Positions 45,774 to 57,903 of a stretch of 64,000 nucleotides of DNA are shown here, piece after piece. Positions within the stretch are counted from its first letter, which is position 1. Every line of letters begins with the position of its first letter. The notes beneath the pieces are model-generated. The model did not search any database. It saw only the letters and a program-made list of their open reading frames with translations, and was not told the DNA's origin. Position numbers and translations under genes: made by a program. The stretch lies in NCBI GenBank assembly GCA_030686995.1, contig CM060704.1, positions 114,864,042-114,928,041 of the forward strand. The letters are read 5' to 3'. Source of the stretch: Artemisia argyi (lineage: Eukaryota > Streptophyta > Magnoliopsida > Asterales > Asteraceae).

Positions 45774-46129
45774 ATCCTTTTTATCATAAAGAAAAAGAGC
45801 TCATATTATTCTTTACTCATATAACATTACCAATATGATCCATCATGTTCAACTTAAACATAAGACCATGTTTATCCTAGTAGAATACTCTTAAGCGTAC
45901 AAAACAACCTATAAACCACCAAAAGTCTCGAGTCACCTACAATTTATTTGGCAACTTCAAACTGTAAGACTTTTTAGTAAAACCAACACAGATTTGTCAT
46001 TTGTATATAGCTTTCAACAGAATATCATTTTGGCAACTCGGCAAGTGTAGTTCAAATTATGATTACTCAATTAGGATCAACTTTTTGAATTCTTAAAGTT
46101 TTATTTTTTCTCAATTAGGATCAACTTTT

Positions 46130-46196
46130 AAAACTTAAACGAGCCGAGCTCGAGCTCTGGCAGGCTCGGGCTCGGCTCGGCTCGTTTCCACCCCTA
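46130..46196. mobile_element. Truncated MITE end (GGCTCGGCTCG type)
   Basis: AAACGAGCCGAGCTCGAGCTC and GGCTCGGCTCGTTTCCACCCCTA form a GC-rich palindrome whose right end, inverted, reads TAGGGGTGGAAACGAGC, a common hAT-type MITE terminus. Only one end is recognised. Confidence 0.5.
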
Positions 46197-46447
46197 CATG
46201 CGATTGAGCTAGGATAAAATGAGAAGAAAATTTAAAATGAAAAGGAGAAAAAGTAATTATAAATTTATAACCACATATTCAATATGCATCGAGTTGAATT
46301 AGATGCATCTTTATTCATTTAGATGTATTATAATCTATTTTCTAGAACAAAATTAGATGCATATACATATATTAGACGCATTTCATCAAATTAGATGAAT
46401 CATGTTCATTTTTCGTCCTCTACATGCCAAATGTGTTTCTAATGCTA

Positions 46448-46643
46448 CTACCTCCGTCCCATATTAAGTGTCCACTTTCATAATGCAAAAAGTTTTAAGA
46501 GATTCCACTAACTAAACTCTTCACCAATCAAATATAACTTTTACCCACTAAACTCCTTGTTATTGGTTGAAAGGTACAAGTGGACACTTAATTTGGGACA
46601 TCCAAAGATTCTATTGTGGACACTTAATGTGGGACGGATGGAG
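46448..46643. mobile_element. Stowaway-type (Tc1/mariner) MITE
   Basis: The ends CTACCTCCGTCCCATATTAA and (inverted) CTCCATCCGTCCCACATTAA, each continuing GTGTCCAC, form ~28-bp terminal inverted repeats of the classic CTCC.TCCGTCCC type. Each side is flanked by TA (46446-46447 and 46644-46645). Length 196 bp. Confidence 0.9.
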
Positions 46644-47058
46644 TACTTTGCATCTTTTTCAATTCAAAATCACTTTCGACACGATAGGCAATGCATCTAA
46701 ATGAATTGAGATGCATCTCAAATATGTGATTATAATTACTTTTCTTCCTTCTCGTTTTAAGTTATCTTTCTTTATCTATACCCTGATTGCATTAAGTAAT
46801 TGAGAAATTACTGGATCTTCACGGCCCATTTTGAGAGTCAATGGGCTTGTTTCTGGGTTGCTTATAATAAGCCCGCGTTCTAATTCTCATTCTCATACTC
46901 CTGTTAATTGATTCGGTCCTTACGTGGAAGCATTCGGGTTTTGTGAATTTGTGGTTCAAAAAAAATAAATAAATAAATAAAAAAAAAAAAAAAATCAATG
47001 ATCGTATTGGTAATGTTACTAATTTTTATTATGGTAAGATACTAGGATATGTTGTTCA

Positions 47059-47252
47059 CAGGGACGGAACCAAGACTAAATATAACCGGGTGCACACAAA
47101 AATTGAACACTAATACTAAGAATATATTTCGATGGACCGGGTGCATTTAAGATGACTGTATGAAAAATCGATGTTTTTTCAAAAATTAACACTACATTGA
47201 AAAAATCCATGGGGTGCACGGACACCCGCGGGAACCCCTGGCTCCGTCCTTG
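47059..47252. mobile_element. Probable hAT-type MITE
   Basis: CAGGGACGGAACCA on the left and (inverted) CAAGGACGGAGCCA on the right form 14-bp terminal inverted repeats. GGGTGCAC phrases recur inside. Flanking 8-mers GTTGTTCA and ATCGTTCG agree only partly, so the target duplication is decayed or absent. Confidence 0.6.
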
Positions 47253-47804
47253 ATCGTTCGGTATTGCAATGAACTTCCACAAGTCTGAAATCAACGTCTT
47301 TAAACCACTAGATTATTGATTTTACGGTTCGCCACACCATGTTTACGTTGGAATGAAATACCAAAAAAAACATACTAGTTTGTTGAATTATTTTCCCCCG
47401 GCTTCTAAGCAAACGAAGGATGGATTGTAAACGAAAAATATTAGTTTTTTTAGCCTTGTTAGTATGTTATGTTGATATAAACATGTTTACTAACTAAAGT
47501 ATATTTCCACTTAACCTTTTCTTAAAGGCATATATTTTTATAAAAATTAATACCAGCAAGATGCTAAAAATTACAACCACCTCGATGGTTTTCAACAACT
47601 ACAACGACTTTGACATAGAACAACATCGACGCTAAACTACTAAAACGACTCTAAACTATTAGAGTATGCTCATTACATAATAAATAATTGTATGGATAGA
47701 AACACATGAGGCTATGAGGTCACACGCATATACACGGAGACACCATTTGTTATAATGTAATTATCGTATTTACATTATACATTATCTACGTAACTCGAGA
47801 TCAA

Positions 47805-49213
47805 TGATACGTGGGAATCGCACCAGGCTTTACCTCTCAAGGGATCTTGGGAAGCTTACAACCCCCACCAGGCAGTGTACTTGATCGTTGTAGTATAGTA
47901 TAGTGACAAGTACCGGGGGATTGATCGTTCAGCTAGGAATAGTGTCGCTAGGATTAGAAAACGTAAATACTAGTTCTAAAGCTAATGGATGATTATTTTT
48001 GTATTTTTATATTTTTTAGAAAACAAGGAAAAATCTCGGGTTTAAAGGATTTGGGCGGAATTAGTTGCTGTTAACTAACCCAATACTAAAGATACAATCA
48101 AAATAAAATACTAGAAATGAAAATAAACTAAATTATACTAAAGTTGTGAGCAATAAGTGGAGAAAATGTGTTTACTTAGATTTCACTACTCCCTAGATAT
48201 CTTTTACACGTTAATTACTTGTTATAGTTGCGTGGATGACGGATTGTATTCCTTAATACCATTCATGGGGTGGCGCACTTAATTCCCCAATCCTATGAGT
48301 GCCTACTTCACTCCTATGTCGAGCCGGCTAAGAAGCTCCTAATATGGGATCATTAGAATTTACTCATGCATTAAATACAACCAATAAAACCTAGTGCACG
48401 TCAGTTCATGTTTCCTAAGACGTTCAAGCATGTTACCATTTGGAGATCTGCCAGTTTTTTTAAGCCCAACATCGAAATCATTCATCCAATACAACTATAA
48501 ACAAGTAATCAACACATAATTAACATCTAGGTTTCATTAGATCAAAGCAAACACAAGATAGATCTAGCCTAGCATGGTAGAATTAAGACAAGAACAAGAT
48601 ATAGACAACCAACACATAGACATATTGATTGAATTAAAAGAATACTTATCTCAATTACACATGAAAGGGATCAAGGGCTTGGAACCCTTGAAAAACCTGT
48701 AAAATTCGTACCAAGTTCGTACTTAGGGTTTCTCCAAAACTTCTCTCTTTTTAATGTGAAAATTAGAAAACTATATATAGGAAATAGGGTCTGACGGCGT
48801 CAAGACAAATCTTGTGACGCCGTCATCTCGCCGCCAAAATACTTCTCGGACTGCCTTGATCTACTTTTGACGCCGTCATGTGTTAGCATTTTCCAGGCCG
48901 TCATGCATTTTACTCTTGACGCCCTACTTCGTGACGCCGTCAATTCTGTACTGGGTCGTCATGGAAATTACTCTTGACGCCGTCAGAAATTCCTTCTTGA
49001 CGCCGTCACTACTGTTCCCAACAAGAAAAATTAAGACTTTGGCGTTTTCTTCATTTTTATGCTCTAAAAATGTCCGAATTGCTTCATTTTCCAGATTTCA
49101 CTCCCAAAGTACCTAAAATCACAAAATGAACGATTTATGGCAATATTTGATCAAATAAATTCGAATACGGGCTTAAATGACCCCCTAAAAGTGGTTCATT
49201 TTTCGCCTCATCA
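47805..49213 (-). repeat. Element B 3' LTR (1409 bp)
   Basis: Sense start is 49213 (TGATGAGGCG). U3 carries six exact TGACGGCGTCA/TGACGCCGTCA copies (48792, 48815, 48868, 48932, 48975 and 48998) plus decayed ones. Confidence 0.93.
48771..49008 (-). promoter_or_regulatory. LTR promoter: odd-palindrome array and TATA box (element B)
   Basis: Reading the minus strand, about eight copies of an 11-bp odd palindrome (TGACG-G/C-CGTCA) between 49008 and 48792 are followed ~12 bp later by CTATATATAG (48780-48771), a strong TATA box. Each palindrome is a pair of inverted TGACG motifs, the core recognised by plant TGA-class bZIP factors; binding is inference. Equivalent arrays lie at 21885-21689, 53905-53689 and 60769-60549. 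Confidence 0.7.
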
Positions 49214-51660
49214 TATACTCTTACACTTGAGATTTGCTTGTCCTCAAGCAAATGCGCTTTTATTCTACTCAAAATACAAGTTAGGGGTCATTTAACACTA
49301 ATATAAAAGTAATTACAACAAATAATCGTTCCACTAAAGACCAATAGACAAGCACGGAGGTCATACACAAGCACCTCACAAATAGTGTTTAGATACTCAC
49401 ATCTCTCGGGTGTAATAAAGTATAAATTACAATATGGAAACGGAAGATATCTCTCACTACCTGTCATAGCAAAATAGATTACCATAGGCTTGGGAAAGGA
49501 TCAAACCTCCACCACATGGCGTAAGCACCTAGGATAAACTATCAAAGAGGTCTTTTAAAGGGTTGTAACGTTAGGTGTAGGGATATGAAATACACGGTTT
49601 TGTTGGATAAAGGAAGTTTTACTGGTGGCGAGTTAACAATCTTGGTTAATTACATGTACAATATGGCGTTGCTAAGCCAAGACTAGACTCGACTTAAGCT
49701 AATAAATGAAAAATAACAAAAACATAAAATGAACATAGAATAAAAATGGATGGTAGTCCGTATGTTTTTTCTCTTTTTCTTTTTTCCATTTTTTCTTTCT
49801 TTTTCTTGATTTTTTTCCATTTTTTTTCCCATACATTCTTACCCTACCATCCAAAATAATACATCATAGGGGATGAACGTTCCCCTTACACTTGAATTTT
49901 TACATATTTTACAATAAACTAATCTAATGACTCGAATTAAGAAAATCAAAACACTTGGAGTACTTTTAAGATTAACGTACATACGGGGTAATACATGATG
50001 TTTTTCCCCATTACTCCATAAAATAAGTACTTACCCATGAGTCCCAATCGTCCCAAAACAATACGTACAAGGATATGACTCGACTTAGCAACCATGTAAT
50101 CAATTAGATAGTTAACTTAGGGTTTAACAAATAACAATAATGCACTAAAAATGAGCGCATACACAGAAGGCTAAGGCGATTTGGTTGTACATTTAAGTGG
50201 GGTGTAACAAATTCTTCCTTTAAGTAAGATGCTTAAAGTTAGAAACGAAAAGATAGGCTCGGAGGGGTGTACTAGGGGTTTCATGTACTAAAAATGAGTA
50301 CAACACTAAGGTGTGGGAAAAATTAATTGACTTAACTAGCAAAGTAATATGACTTAAATGGTCAAGTAATTATGATACGGGTTTAACACAAGGGTGATCC
50401 TAATGCCTCATATCATGTAGTAAATCCTACTACACGAATGTAGTCTCACTAGCGGTCTCGGGATGCATCACTAACGCAAGTTCTAGAATCTAAATGCTAC
50501 CGGTACACTCATAAGCACTAATAATGAATGTTTTTCCTATCAAATCTAAAGGCGAACCTCACATATTTGGGTGGAAAATTTTTCTGAAAGTACGGTTATG
50601 TGCTAGTCATACAATCTCCTATCCATGAGACGCTTGCTATGGCTAAAGTTTCACTATTAAATGTTGTAAAAAAATTTAAAATTGGCGCTAAAATTGCACT
50701 AACAAGTATTTATCATAGTTTTATTACACATCTACCATTAGACAAAACAAACTCAAGCGAAAGTGTACATGTAAGGTATCATCATTTTACCCTCCCCTTA
50801 CACTTAAGATGAACATTGTCCCGAATGTTCAAGTAAAGAATGTAAAAGTGAAATAAGTAAAAAGAATGAAATCAAATACTCCCCTGATTCGCTCGGTATG
50901 GATAATAAGGTGGCCAGGTTAAATCTTCCTCCAAGAAAATGAACAATCAAAGCTTCCCTTCCAGAATATAAATCATTTTCTTGTCATACATAACCTGTAA
51001 ATCCTGAGAAAATAGACAAGACAACCTCGCATAAAATCGGCGGCATCCTATATAAGTTACTAAGTCCTAGAAAATAAAATAAGATATAATGCTTGTGGAA
51101 TGAAGTTTGCAGATTTACTGGAGATTATAAAACTTAATAATTCACAAAAACCATAAGACTCCGTTAGAAAAACAAAACCGGAAAAATTTCAAGATTTTTA
51201 CACGTGACGCCGTCAAGAGTTAACTCGTGACGCCGTCAGAAGTGACCTGCAGAAATTCTTATGTTAAGTTTCCGGAAAATTTCTGGAAAAACTTGGTCCT
51301 ACTTCCTGGAAAATCCTGCAAAACTTCATTATGACTCAATACAAGCATTTGACTCTAACAAATACGAATATACATGTTCATTTAATATTGTGGAGAATCA
51401 TGATCGGTTTGTTTCTTAAAAACATATTTGGGGTTTCCCCTTACACTTATCTTTTGCAAAAAATACTTTTAGGTGGAGTTAAGACTAGGCCAAACAACAA
51501 AGTAAAGTATTTCCACTATTTAATTGAGAAACATGATCTACCAACAATAGAAATAAAGCATGCATACGGAAGCAAATAACAAACAAACAAAATAAAAATC
51601 ACACAAAACATGGGTTGCCTCCCAAGAAGCGCTTTTCTTTATTTACGAGTCTTGTAGCTT
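49214..51660 (-). other. Element B noncoding 3' half
   Basis: Homologous to 22125-24640. PPT-like motifs (sense AAGTGTAAGGGG type) lie at 49228-49218, 49893-49882, 50805-50794 and 51448-51437. Two TGACGCCGTCA copies occur around 51205-51240. No ORF of note is present. Confidence 0.85.
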
Positions 51661-51676
51661 GACTCAAGGTCATGGG

Positions 51677-52573
51677 TTAACGTGTATCGCTTATGCTCAC
51701 ATATCCAAGTGTGAGCCATCTAATAGTCGCCTCATCTCTCTTATAATCATCTCCTAACTCTAAGCATCCGCGATAGTATCTTTTATTCTTTTCATGAGTA
51801 TACTTAAGTCCTTTTCTCTTATCATTTTCACTTAATATTTCTATGGGCGGATACCTACTACACTTTTCCATGGAGAAATCCTTGAACCTAGGGTGTGTGC
51901 CGGGCATTTGATAGACAAAATCTTCATCCCCATCCGAGAATGTAATTAACCCTTCTATGAGTTTTTCATCGAGGTTGGTCAACCGTTTGAAAGGTTTTCC
52001 AAACACAACTTGGGTCAACTTATCATCAATAAACTCTCCTAGATTCTCCATAACCATGAACTCAACAAGATAAACCAAGCTTCCTACAAACACATGCAAT
52101 GGTATTGCCCTAGCAATAATGTTTTCTCCTTTGTATTCTAACTCATCTACCATGATTTTATTGTATTCATTACGCGAGATTATGTTCATTGGGAGAGATG
52201 AGTTAAGATAGGCGTTAAAGCTCTTAAATCCGATCTTACAAGGAAATTGCATGTTAAATGAACTATCACACTCAATCCTGGTTCTAGGGTCGACATACCT
52301 AAGAGGGTCTATTTCTTCTTCCATCCTATTCTCATTAATCACATCACCATCATCAAGATCCTCGTCGGAGTCTGAATAGTAAAAGGGACTAGCCCTACGG
52401 TCATCATCATGATCAGACTCCTCTAACTCAGAATTATTGTTAAAGTGGTGGTTAGGCGAGAGGTTAGGTGGGTTCTCATTCTCCACTAAAGGGAGTGGAG
52501 CGGGCATTTGGAAAATCCTACGACGAAAAACACGAATAATAGGAATCAAACGATCAATGTTATTGTTATCCAT
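51677..52573 (-). CDS. Element B 298-aa ORF, aspartic-protease-like domain lacking the catalytic triad
   Basis: The protein starts MDNNNIDRLIPIIRVFRRR and has an acidic, Asp/Ser-rich stretch (about residues 50-80). From about residue 110 it resembles the retroviral-protease-like domain of Asteraceae Ty3 polyproteins: AYLNSSLPMNIISRNEYNKIM aligns with the usual (I/L)D.G.S.N.MS...Y motif but has LNSS in place of D(T/L)G. It continues VFVGSLVYLVEFMVMENLGE and TQVVFGKPF, then FSDGDEDFVYQMPGTHPRF. The C-terminal part (DKRKGLKYTHEKNKRYYRG) is charged. Lack of the catalytic Asp argues against protease activity. A shorter homologue is at 63999-63505. The frame is fully open despite non-autonomy. The alignment is from memory of the family. 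Confidence 0.7.
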   Translation of the reverse strand: MDNNNIDRLIPIIRVFRRRIFQMPAPLPLVENENPPNLSPNHHFNNNSELEESDHDDDRRASPFYYSDSDEDLDDGDVINENRMEEEIDPLRYVDPRTRIECDSSFNMQFPCKIGFKSFNAYLNSSLPMNIISRNEYNKIMVDELEYKGENIIARAIPLHVFVGSLVYLVEFMVMENLGEFIDDKLTQVVFGKPFKRLTNLDEKLIEGLITFSDGDEDFVYQMPGTHPRFKDFSMEKCSRYPPIEILSENDKRKGLKYTHEKNKRYYRGCLELGDDYKRDEATIRWLTLGYVSISDTR

Positions 52574-52710
52574 CGAAATAGTTCACGAACAAAGGAAACA
52601 AAGAAATAAGATAGACTAAAGAAATCCTAAGAATAAAAATAAAATCTTACTAGAAAGGAATCTAGCAAGTAGACCTAATAAAAAGAGATTCTCACCTAGA
52701 CAATAACTAT

Positions 52711-52729
52711 TCCCCGGGCTGCGGCGCCA
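52711..52729 (-). other. Element B primer binding site
   Basis: TGGCGCCGCAGCCCGGGGA on the minus strand, 6 nt inside the 5' LTR, identical to that of element A. The next ~135 nt of leader (to 52575) are also nearly identical between A and B, although the ORFs that follow are unrelated. Confidence 0.85.
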
Positions 52730-52735
52730 AAAACT

Positions 52736-54111
52736 TGATACGTGGGAATCGCACCAGGCTTTACCTCTCAAGGGATTGATCGTTGTAGTATAGTATAGTG
52801 ACAAGTACCGGGGGATTGATCGTTCAGCTAGGAATAGTGTCGCTAGGATTAGAAAACCTAAATACTAGTTCTAAAGATGATGGATGATTATTTTTGTATT
52901 TTTATATTTTTTAGAAAGCAAGTAAAAATCTCGGGTTTGAAGGATTTGGGCGGAATTAGTTGCTAGTCAACTAACCCAATACTAAAGATGCAATCAAAAT
53001 AAAATACTAGAAATGAAAATAAACTAAATTATACTAAAGTTGTGAGCAATAAGTGGAGAAAATGTGTTTTACTTAGATTTCACTACTCCCTAGATATCTT
53101 TTACACGTTAATTACTTGTTATGGTTGCGTGGATGATGGATTGTATTCCTTAATATCATTCATGGGGTGGCGCACTTAATTCCCCAATCCTATGAGTGTC
53201 TACTTCACTCCTATGTCGAGCCGGCTAAGAAGCTCCTAACATGGGATCATTAGAATTTACTCATGCATTAAATACAAGCAATAAAACCTAGTGCACGTCA
53301 GTTCATGTTTCCTAAGACGTTCAAGCATGTTACCATTTGGAGATCTGCCAGTTTTCTTAAGCCTAACATCGAAATCATTCATCCAATACAACCATAAACA
53401 AGTAATCAACACATAATTAACATCTAGGTTTCATTAGATCCAAGCAAACACAAGATAGATCTAGCCTAGCATGGTAGAATTAAGACAAGAACAAGATATA
53501 GACAACCAACACATAGACATATTGATTGAATTAAAAGAATACTTATCTCAATTACACATGAAAGGGATCAAGGGCTTGGAACCCTTGAAAAACCTGTAAA
53601 ATTCGTACCAAGTTCGTACTTAGGGTTTCTCCAAAACTTCTCTCTTTTTAATGTGAAATTTTGAAAACTATATATAGGAAATAGGGTCTGACGGCGTCAA
53701 GACAAATCTTGTGACGCCGTCTTCTCGCCGCCAAAATACTTCTCGGACTGCCTTGATCTACTTTTGACGCCGTCATGTGTTAGCATTTTCCAGGCCGTCA
53801 TGCATTTTACTCTTGACGCCCTACTTCGTGACGCCGTCAATTCTGTACTGGGTCGTCATGGAAATTACTCTTGACGCCGTCAGAAATTCCTTCTTGACGC
53901 CGTCACCTACTGTTCCCAGCAAGGAAAATTAAGACTTTGGCGTTTTCTTCATTTTTATCCTCTATAAACGTCCGAATTGCTTCCTTTTCCAGATTTCACT
54001 CCCAAAGTACCTAAAATAACAAAATGAACGATTTATGGCAATATTTGATCAAATAAATTCGAATACGGGCTTAAATGACCCCCTAAAAGTGGTTCATTTT
54101 TCGCCTCATCA
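52736..54111 (-). repeat. Element B 5' LTR (1376 bp)
   Basis: Nearly identical to 47805-49213 except for a ~36-bp deletion (the GATCTTGGGAAGCTTACAAC region) near 52773 and scattered substitutions. TATA CTATATATAG is at 53677-53668 and the palindrome array at 53905-53689. Confidence 0.93.
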
Positions 54112-54116
54112 ATCAA

Positions 54117-55195
54117 GTAAACGAACTACGAATTATTGAGTTGGACTTAATGTATTTGTATTGGACCCAAGTAATTGGATAGCCCAATTACCTAGGCCTA
54201 TGGACTGGCCATAGGGCTTGAAAGGAAGATAAGGAAAAGGCTTAGTGTAACTTGCATTATGATAAGGGGATTTGATTTTATCAAATCACTTATTACATTA
54301 GAAAGATAACACAAGATTTTCTTCCCCTCCCCTCCCTTAGAACCGGCTTAACACCTTAAACCTTCTCTTAGGCGTTGGTTTTGATCTTTGATCTATTCCT
54401 AGTCACATATAAGGTTTATTCAAGAGATACAAGAAGGACTAGCGTCCGATGGTGGTTGTAGACATGTAGTGTGGATACACATATATGTAATCTACTCTTG
54501 ATTACTTGGGTTTAATTGGTGAAGAAGGTCAATTTTGTACCCATTAGATCCACGAGTTCACGCTACAAAGGTATAATCTTGTTTGTTGTTTTTACGATTA
54601 ATCATACGACTAATATGGATCCGTTATTGGTGATTTGTTCCAATGCATTTTTTATGTTATTTAATATGTTTTATAACTAAAATCACCAACATAAACAACT
54701 ACATCGATCTTGTAAAGATCTAACAACAACAACAACAACAACAACAATAATAATAACCTTGATAGTTAAGAATAACACAATACCGAACCACTTTAGGGCA
54801 TCGACCGTGTATTTCCACTGAATGTTCTTCTTGACCACTCATGTGGCATTGTTCCTCGTCATCCTAATAACTTCTTAACTACTTTATATTTATAAGGCCA
54901 TCTCATCATACATTTACTTTTGTTAAGAAATGATCACCAATAGTTTAGTAACTCAATTGCAGGTCAAAACTGAGCATTTGTGTGATTATTGAGCATCAAC
55001 GGATTTAAGTTCAAGAGATGTAGAATACAAGCTAAAATTATGCCAGGAAACAAATGTACCTTTAATTAATAAAATCAAATTGCGTAAATACAATTAACAA
55101 TAGAAAAATAGAAAACTAATAGACAAAAATAGTAGAAGGCAAAGAATCTTATAAACGATAACTAAATTAAAAAAGTAAATAAGTCAAGAATCCTT
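54117..55195. other. Intergenic region with AAC microsatellite
   Basis: 54120-54560 has leader-like phrases (CCTCCCTTAGAACCGGCTTAACACC) that may belong to a degraded LTR. An (AAC)n(AAT)n microsatellite lies at about 54724-54755. No coding region is visible. Confidence 0.4.
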
Positions 55196-57489
55196 TTGAA
55201 AAAAAATACCCAAATCATTAATCATTTAAAAAACCCTAATATTCTCTCTTTGGGTGATTTTCGGCCACCTCTATTCCTGCAATTTTCCGGTCACTTTCTC
55301 TTATATTATCGCCTCTCTACCTCTAAACAATCTTTTATTCGTTCACTGGTATGCAATCAGTTATATAGGGAAGTGTTTTTCTTGAATAGAGGCGGGTGGA
55401 TCTGCCGAAACCCTAATTATCCTTAATTTTCAATCTATTGCTTCTAATTCGTCTTTAGATCTTGTTTCCTGCAACGGTTTATGGTTGGTTGTGTGTAACA
55501 TTCGTGTTTATCAACACCAATTCAATTTTATTGTTGGTTAAGTTGATCTAAAACGTTTTTTAGTACTATCATTTTTTAGGGTTTCGGTAAATCTGATTCT
55601 ATTAGATCGTATTCTAGGTTCATGGTTCATCATTCATGTCGATTTGATTATCTCTGTGATTATTAGATCGATCCATTTTTCTCGGTTTGATCTGTGTTCG
55701 GCTTTGGATTAATAATTATAAAACCTTTTTGGTTTTCTTTGTGGTCGAATTGGTTGGGATTTGCTGTTCTGAAAGCATAACGAAATGCTAAGACTTTTAG
55801 GGTTTGGTTTCTTCTTCATCGTGTATGTAAACCCTGTTTAGGGTTTTTGGTGATCAACGTACGATTTATGGAAGTGATCTTGTGATCTTGAATTCATCTT
55901 GATTGGTGGATTTGTGGGTTTTTTACCTTGTTCGTGGGTTGAGAGATGTAAGTTCATGTTTGATAGGGTATAATTATGCTTTAACACTATCATATGTTTT
56001 CCTACGACCTGTTAAGTATTGGTTGATATTATTTTCATATGGGTCTAGTGATTTGGATGTTTAATGATGTTAGGATTGTTGTATTGTCCTAGTATCATGT
56101 GGCTCCGATATGTACTGAATTGAAGCATTATGGGACACAGTTGGGGCTGCTTTGCATTCTTTGTGGAAGTAAACCCTCGTTAGGGTTTCTATTGTACTTG
56201 TTACTTACATACCTGGTATTTGGGCGGCATTCTTATCAAGAGGTTCTGTCATGAGTAAGCTTTTGGACATTATGATGTTTTCAAAATCTACCTCTTGGTG
56301 TTCAGATCCATATTGCATGGTGTTGTTGTAGTGGATCGATCTCTGGTTGGGGCTGATTTGAATCGTTTCAAATTGTTGTGCTCCATGGTGTTAACTTTAT
56401 TGTATGTTGTTATTACTTGGTACACATTGTAATGGGGTCATTCTGATCAACATGTGACCTATTGTTGCATCTTGTACCAATATGTGGCTAAAGTGCAAGT
56501 TGTTGAAGTCTTATGGTGTGGTTTGGATGCTTTTCAGTTTTATAAATGATCTGTGTATATTGGCCAGTAGGAGCTTTTTCCGACCATTATTTTGTGAGGG
56601 TTTTTCATGTAAGTTTATTCATCCTTTGGAACTTTCTAACGATTGTTAGGATTGTTTGGTTGATATCCTTATGCTGGCTGGAAGTTAGGGTTGTTGACCC
56701 TATTTGTCACCGATATGCTGTTTGGACACAATTAAGATCTTGAGGTCCTCGTGGGTTGGTTTATTGGAAGTTAAGGTTATCATAAACCCTATTAATTGGT
56801 TGTTCAATCTGAATTGCATTGTGTTATACGTCAATTTGGGCAATAAACTTATTATTACTACTGCAGTTGAGCGTGTTCTTGTTGGGGCTGTTTTGTGTCC
56901 TTATCGGATCATTGCACTCCATGGTTGTTCTTTATTGCAAGTTTGGTATATGTTGTTATCATGTGTACAATGTATGGATTTTGAGGCAAGTCGTTGAAGG
57001 CTTATTACGGGTTGGGAAGCTATTCATTTTACAACTGATTAGATTATATCGGTCATATGGAGCTTTTCCTACCATTTATATGTAAGGCTTCTTCGTGTAC
57101 ATTTATTTATCCATGTCAGTTTTTGCTGAGCTTAATGATGTTCAAGTATGCTTATAGAGATGGCATGGAGGATAATATGGTTCGCTATTATGGCTATGGA
57201 AGGCTCAGGTTTTATTCCTGAATAGGGCATACATGTTATTTGATTCTTTTATTTAGTCATTATAGCTTTTGTTTATTTTGTAAGTTATAATAATTACCTG
57301 TCATTCTTATATACTGGTTGCATGTAAGTTGCACATGTTGTGCATTTCTGTCGCCCTGATCGGGCTGAGATGGGGGATTCACCCCATCCTTTGTACGTTA
57401 ACGTTTTTGGTGTAATGCATTTTACCAGGGTGAAAAATCCCTTTTACCCAAAGACGAATCATTCTGTCATGTGTTAGCATTACTTATAG
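55196..57489 (+). other. Transcript-like region without a credible protein
   Basis: AAACCCTA (telo-box, 55231-55238) followed by a C/T-rich stretch (55250-55345) and a donor-like TG|GTATGC at about 55348 resembles the leader and first intron border of a plant gene. From 55440 to 57470 the plus strand is T/G-rich and intron-like. A ~535-bp segment is duplicated: TTGGGGCTG...CACTCCATGG-like phrases recur at about 56345-56390 and 56880-56925, and GGAGCTTTTYC.ACCATT at 56569 and 57059. ORFs such as 56704-56997 are in repeats and not recognised. It could be a long 5'UTR intron, a noncoding RNA or a gene remnant. Confidence 0.35.
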
Positions 57490-57903
57490 TGTAACACCTC
57501 TAAAATATCGCAGCGGAAAATAACGTCACTGGGGTATTACTTCATAGTACAAAGTTCAAGTCATAGAAAACGAAATCTAAATAAGACATTTTTAAAAGTT
57601 ACCATTCGATAAATGAACTCAAAGTTAGAACAAAGGGTCCCAAAGTATTTGAAAACAAGTATAAACAAATAAAAGTGGGGCTATGAAACTCACCGTAAAG
57701 CAACGAGATAAATACAATGAGATAATGAACGAGAAACTGAGAATTATTATAGGAGCAACCTAAAAATAATATGTCGCAACTTAGATTTTGAATAATGATC
57801 GTGAATATGCAAGTGAGTTTTATAAAGTTTTTACATATAGATTATACATTGCACTTAACATTTATACATTTTATAAAACAATTGGGACAATTTTTATGAC
57901 TAG
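57490..57903. other. Possible Ty3 LTR fragment (TGTAACACC start)
   Basis: TGTAACACCTCTAAAATATC at about 57490 followed by CGCAGCGGAAAAT resembles a terminus of plant LTR elements. It ends where LTR E begins. The second end and polarity are uncertain. Confidence 0.35.

Larger units (their letters stand above)
47805..54111 (-). mobile_element. Element B: complete non-autonomous Ty3-type LTR retrotransposon (protease-like ORF)
   Basis: LTRs at 47805-49213 and 52736-54111 are flanked by a perfect 5-bp target duplication ATCAA (47800-47804 and 54112-54116). In element sense (minus) the right LTR is 5'. The PBS 52729-52711 reads TGGCGCCGCAGCCCGGGGA. The 3.5-kb interior holds one intact ORF (52573-51677) and ~2.4 kb of noncoding DNA homologous to element A. 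There is no gag, reverse transcriptase or integrase. The two LTRs differ by few substitutions plus a ~36-bp deletion near 52773, so the insertion is recent. Confidence 0.94.

Noticed and set aside
54724..54755. (AAC)n tract as a possible CRISPR-like or regulatory array
   Set aside because: It is a plain microsatellite with no spacers; CRISPR is not expected in a plant nucleus.
57355..57440. GGGCTGAGATGGGG...CACCCCATC, reminiscent of a TPP riboswitch
   Set aside because: CTGAGA and a GATGGGG/CCCCATC hairpin are present, but the remaining conserved thiamin-aptamer segments are absent.
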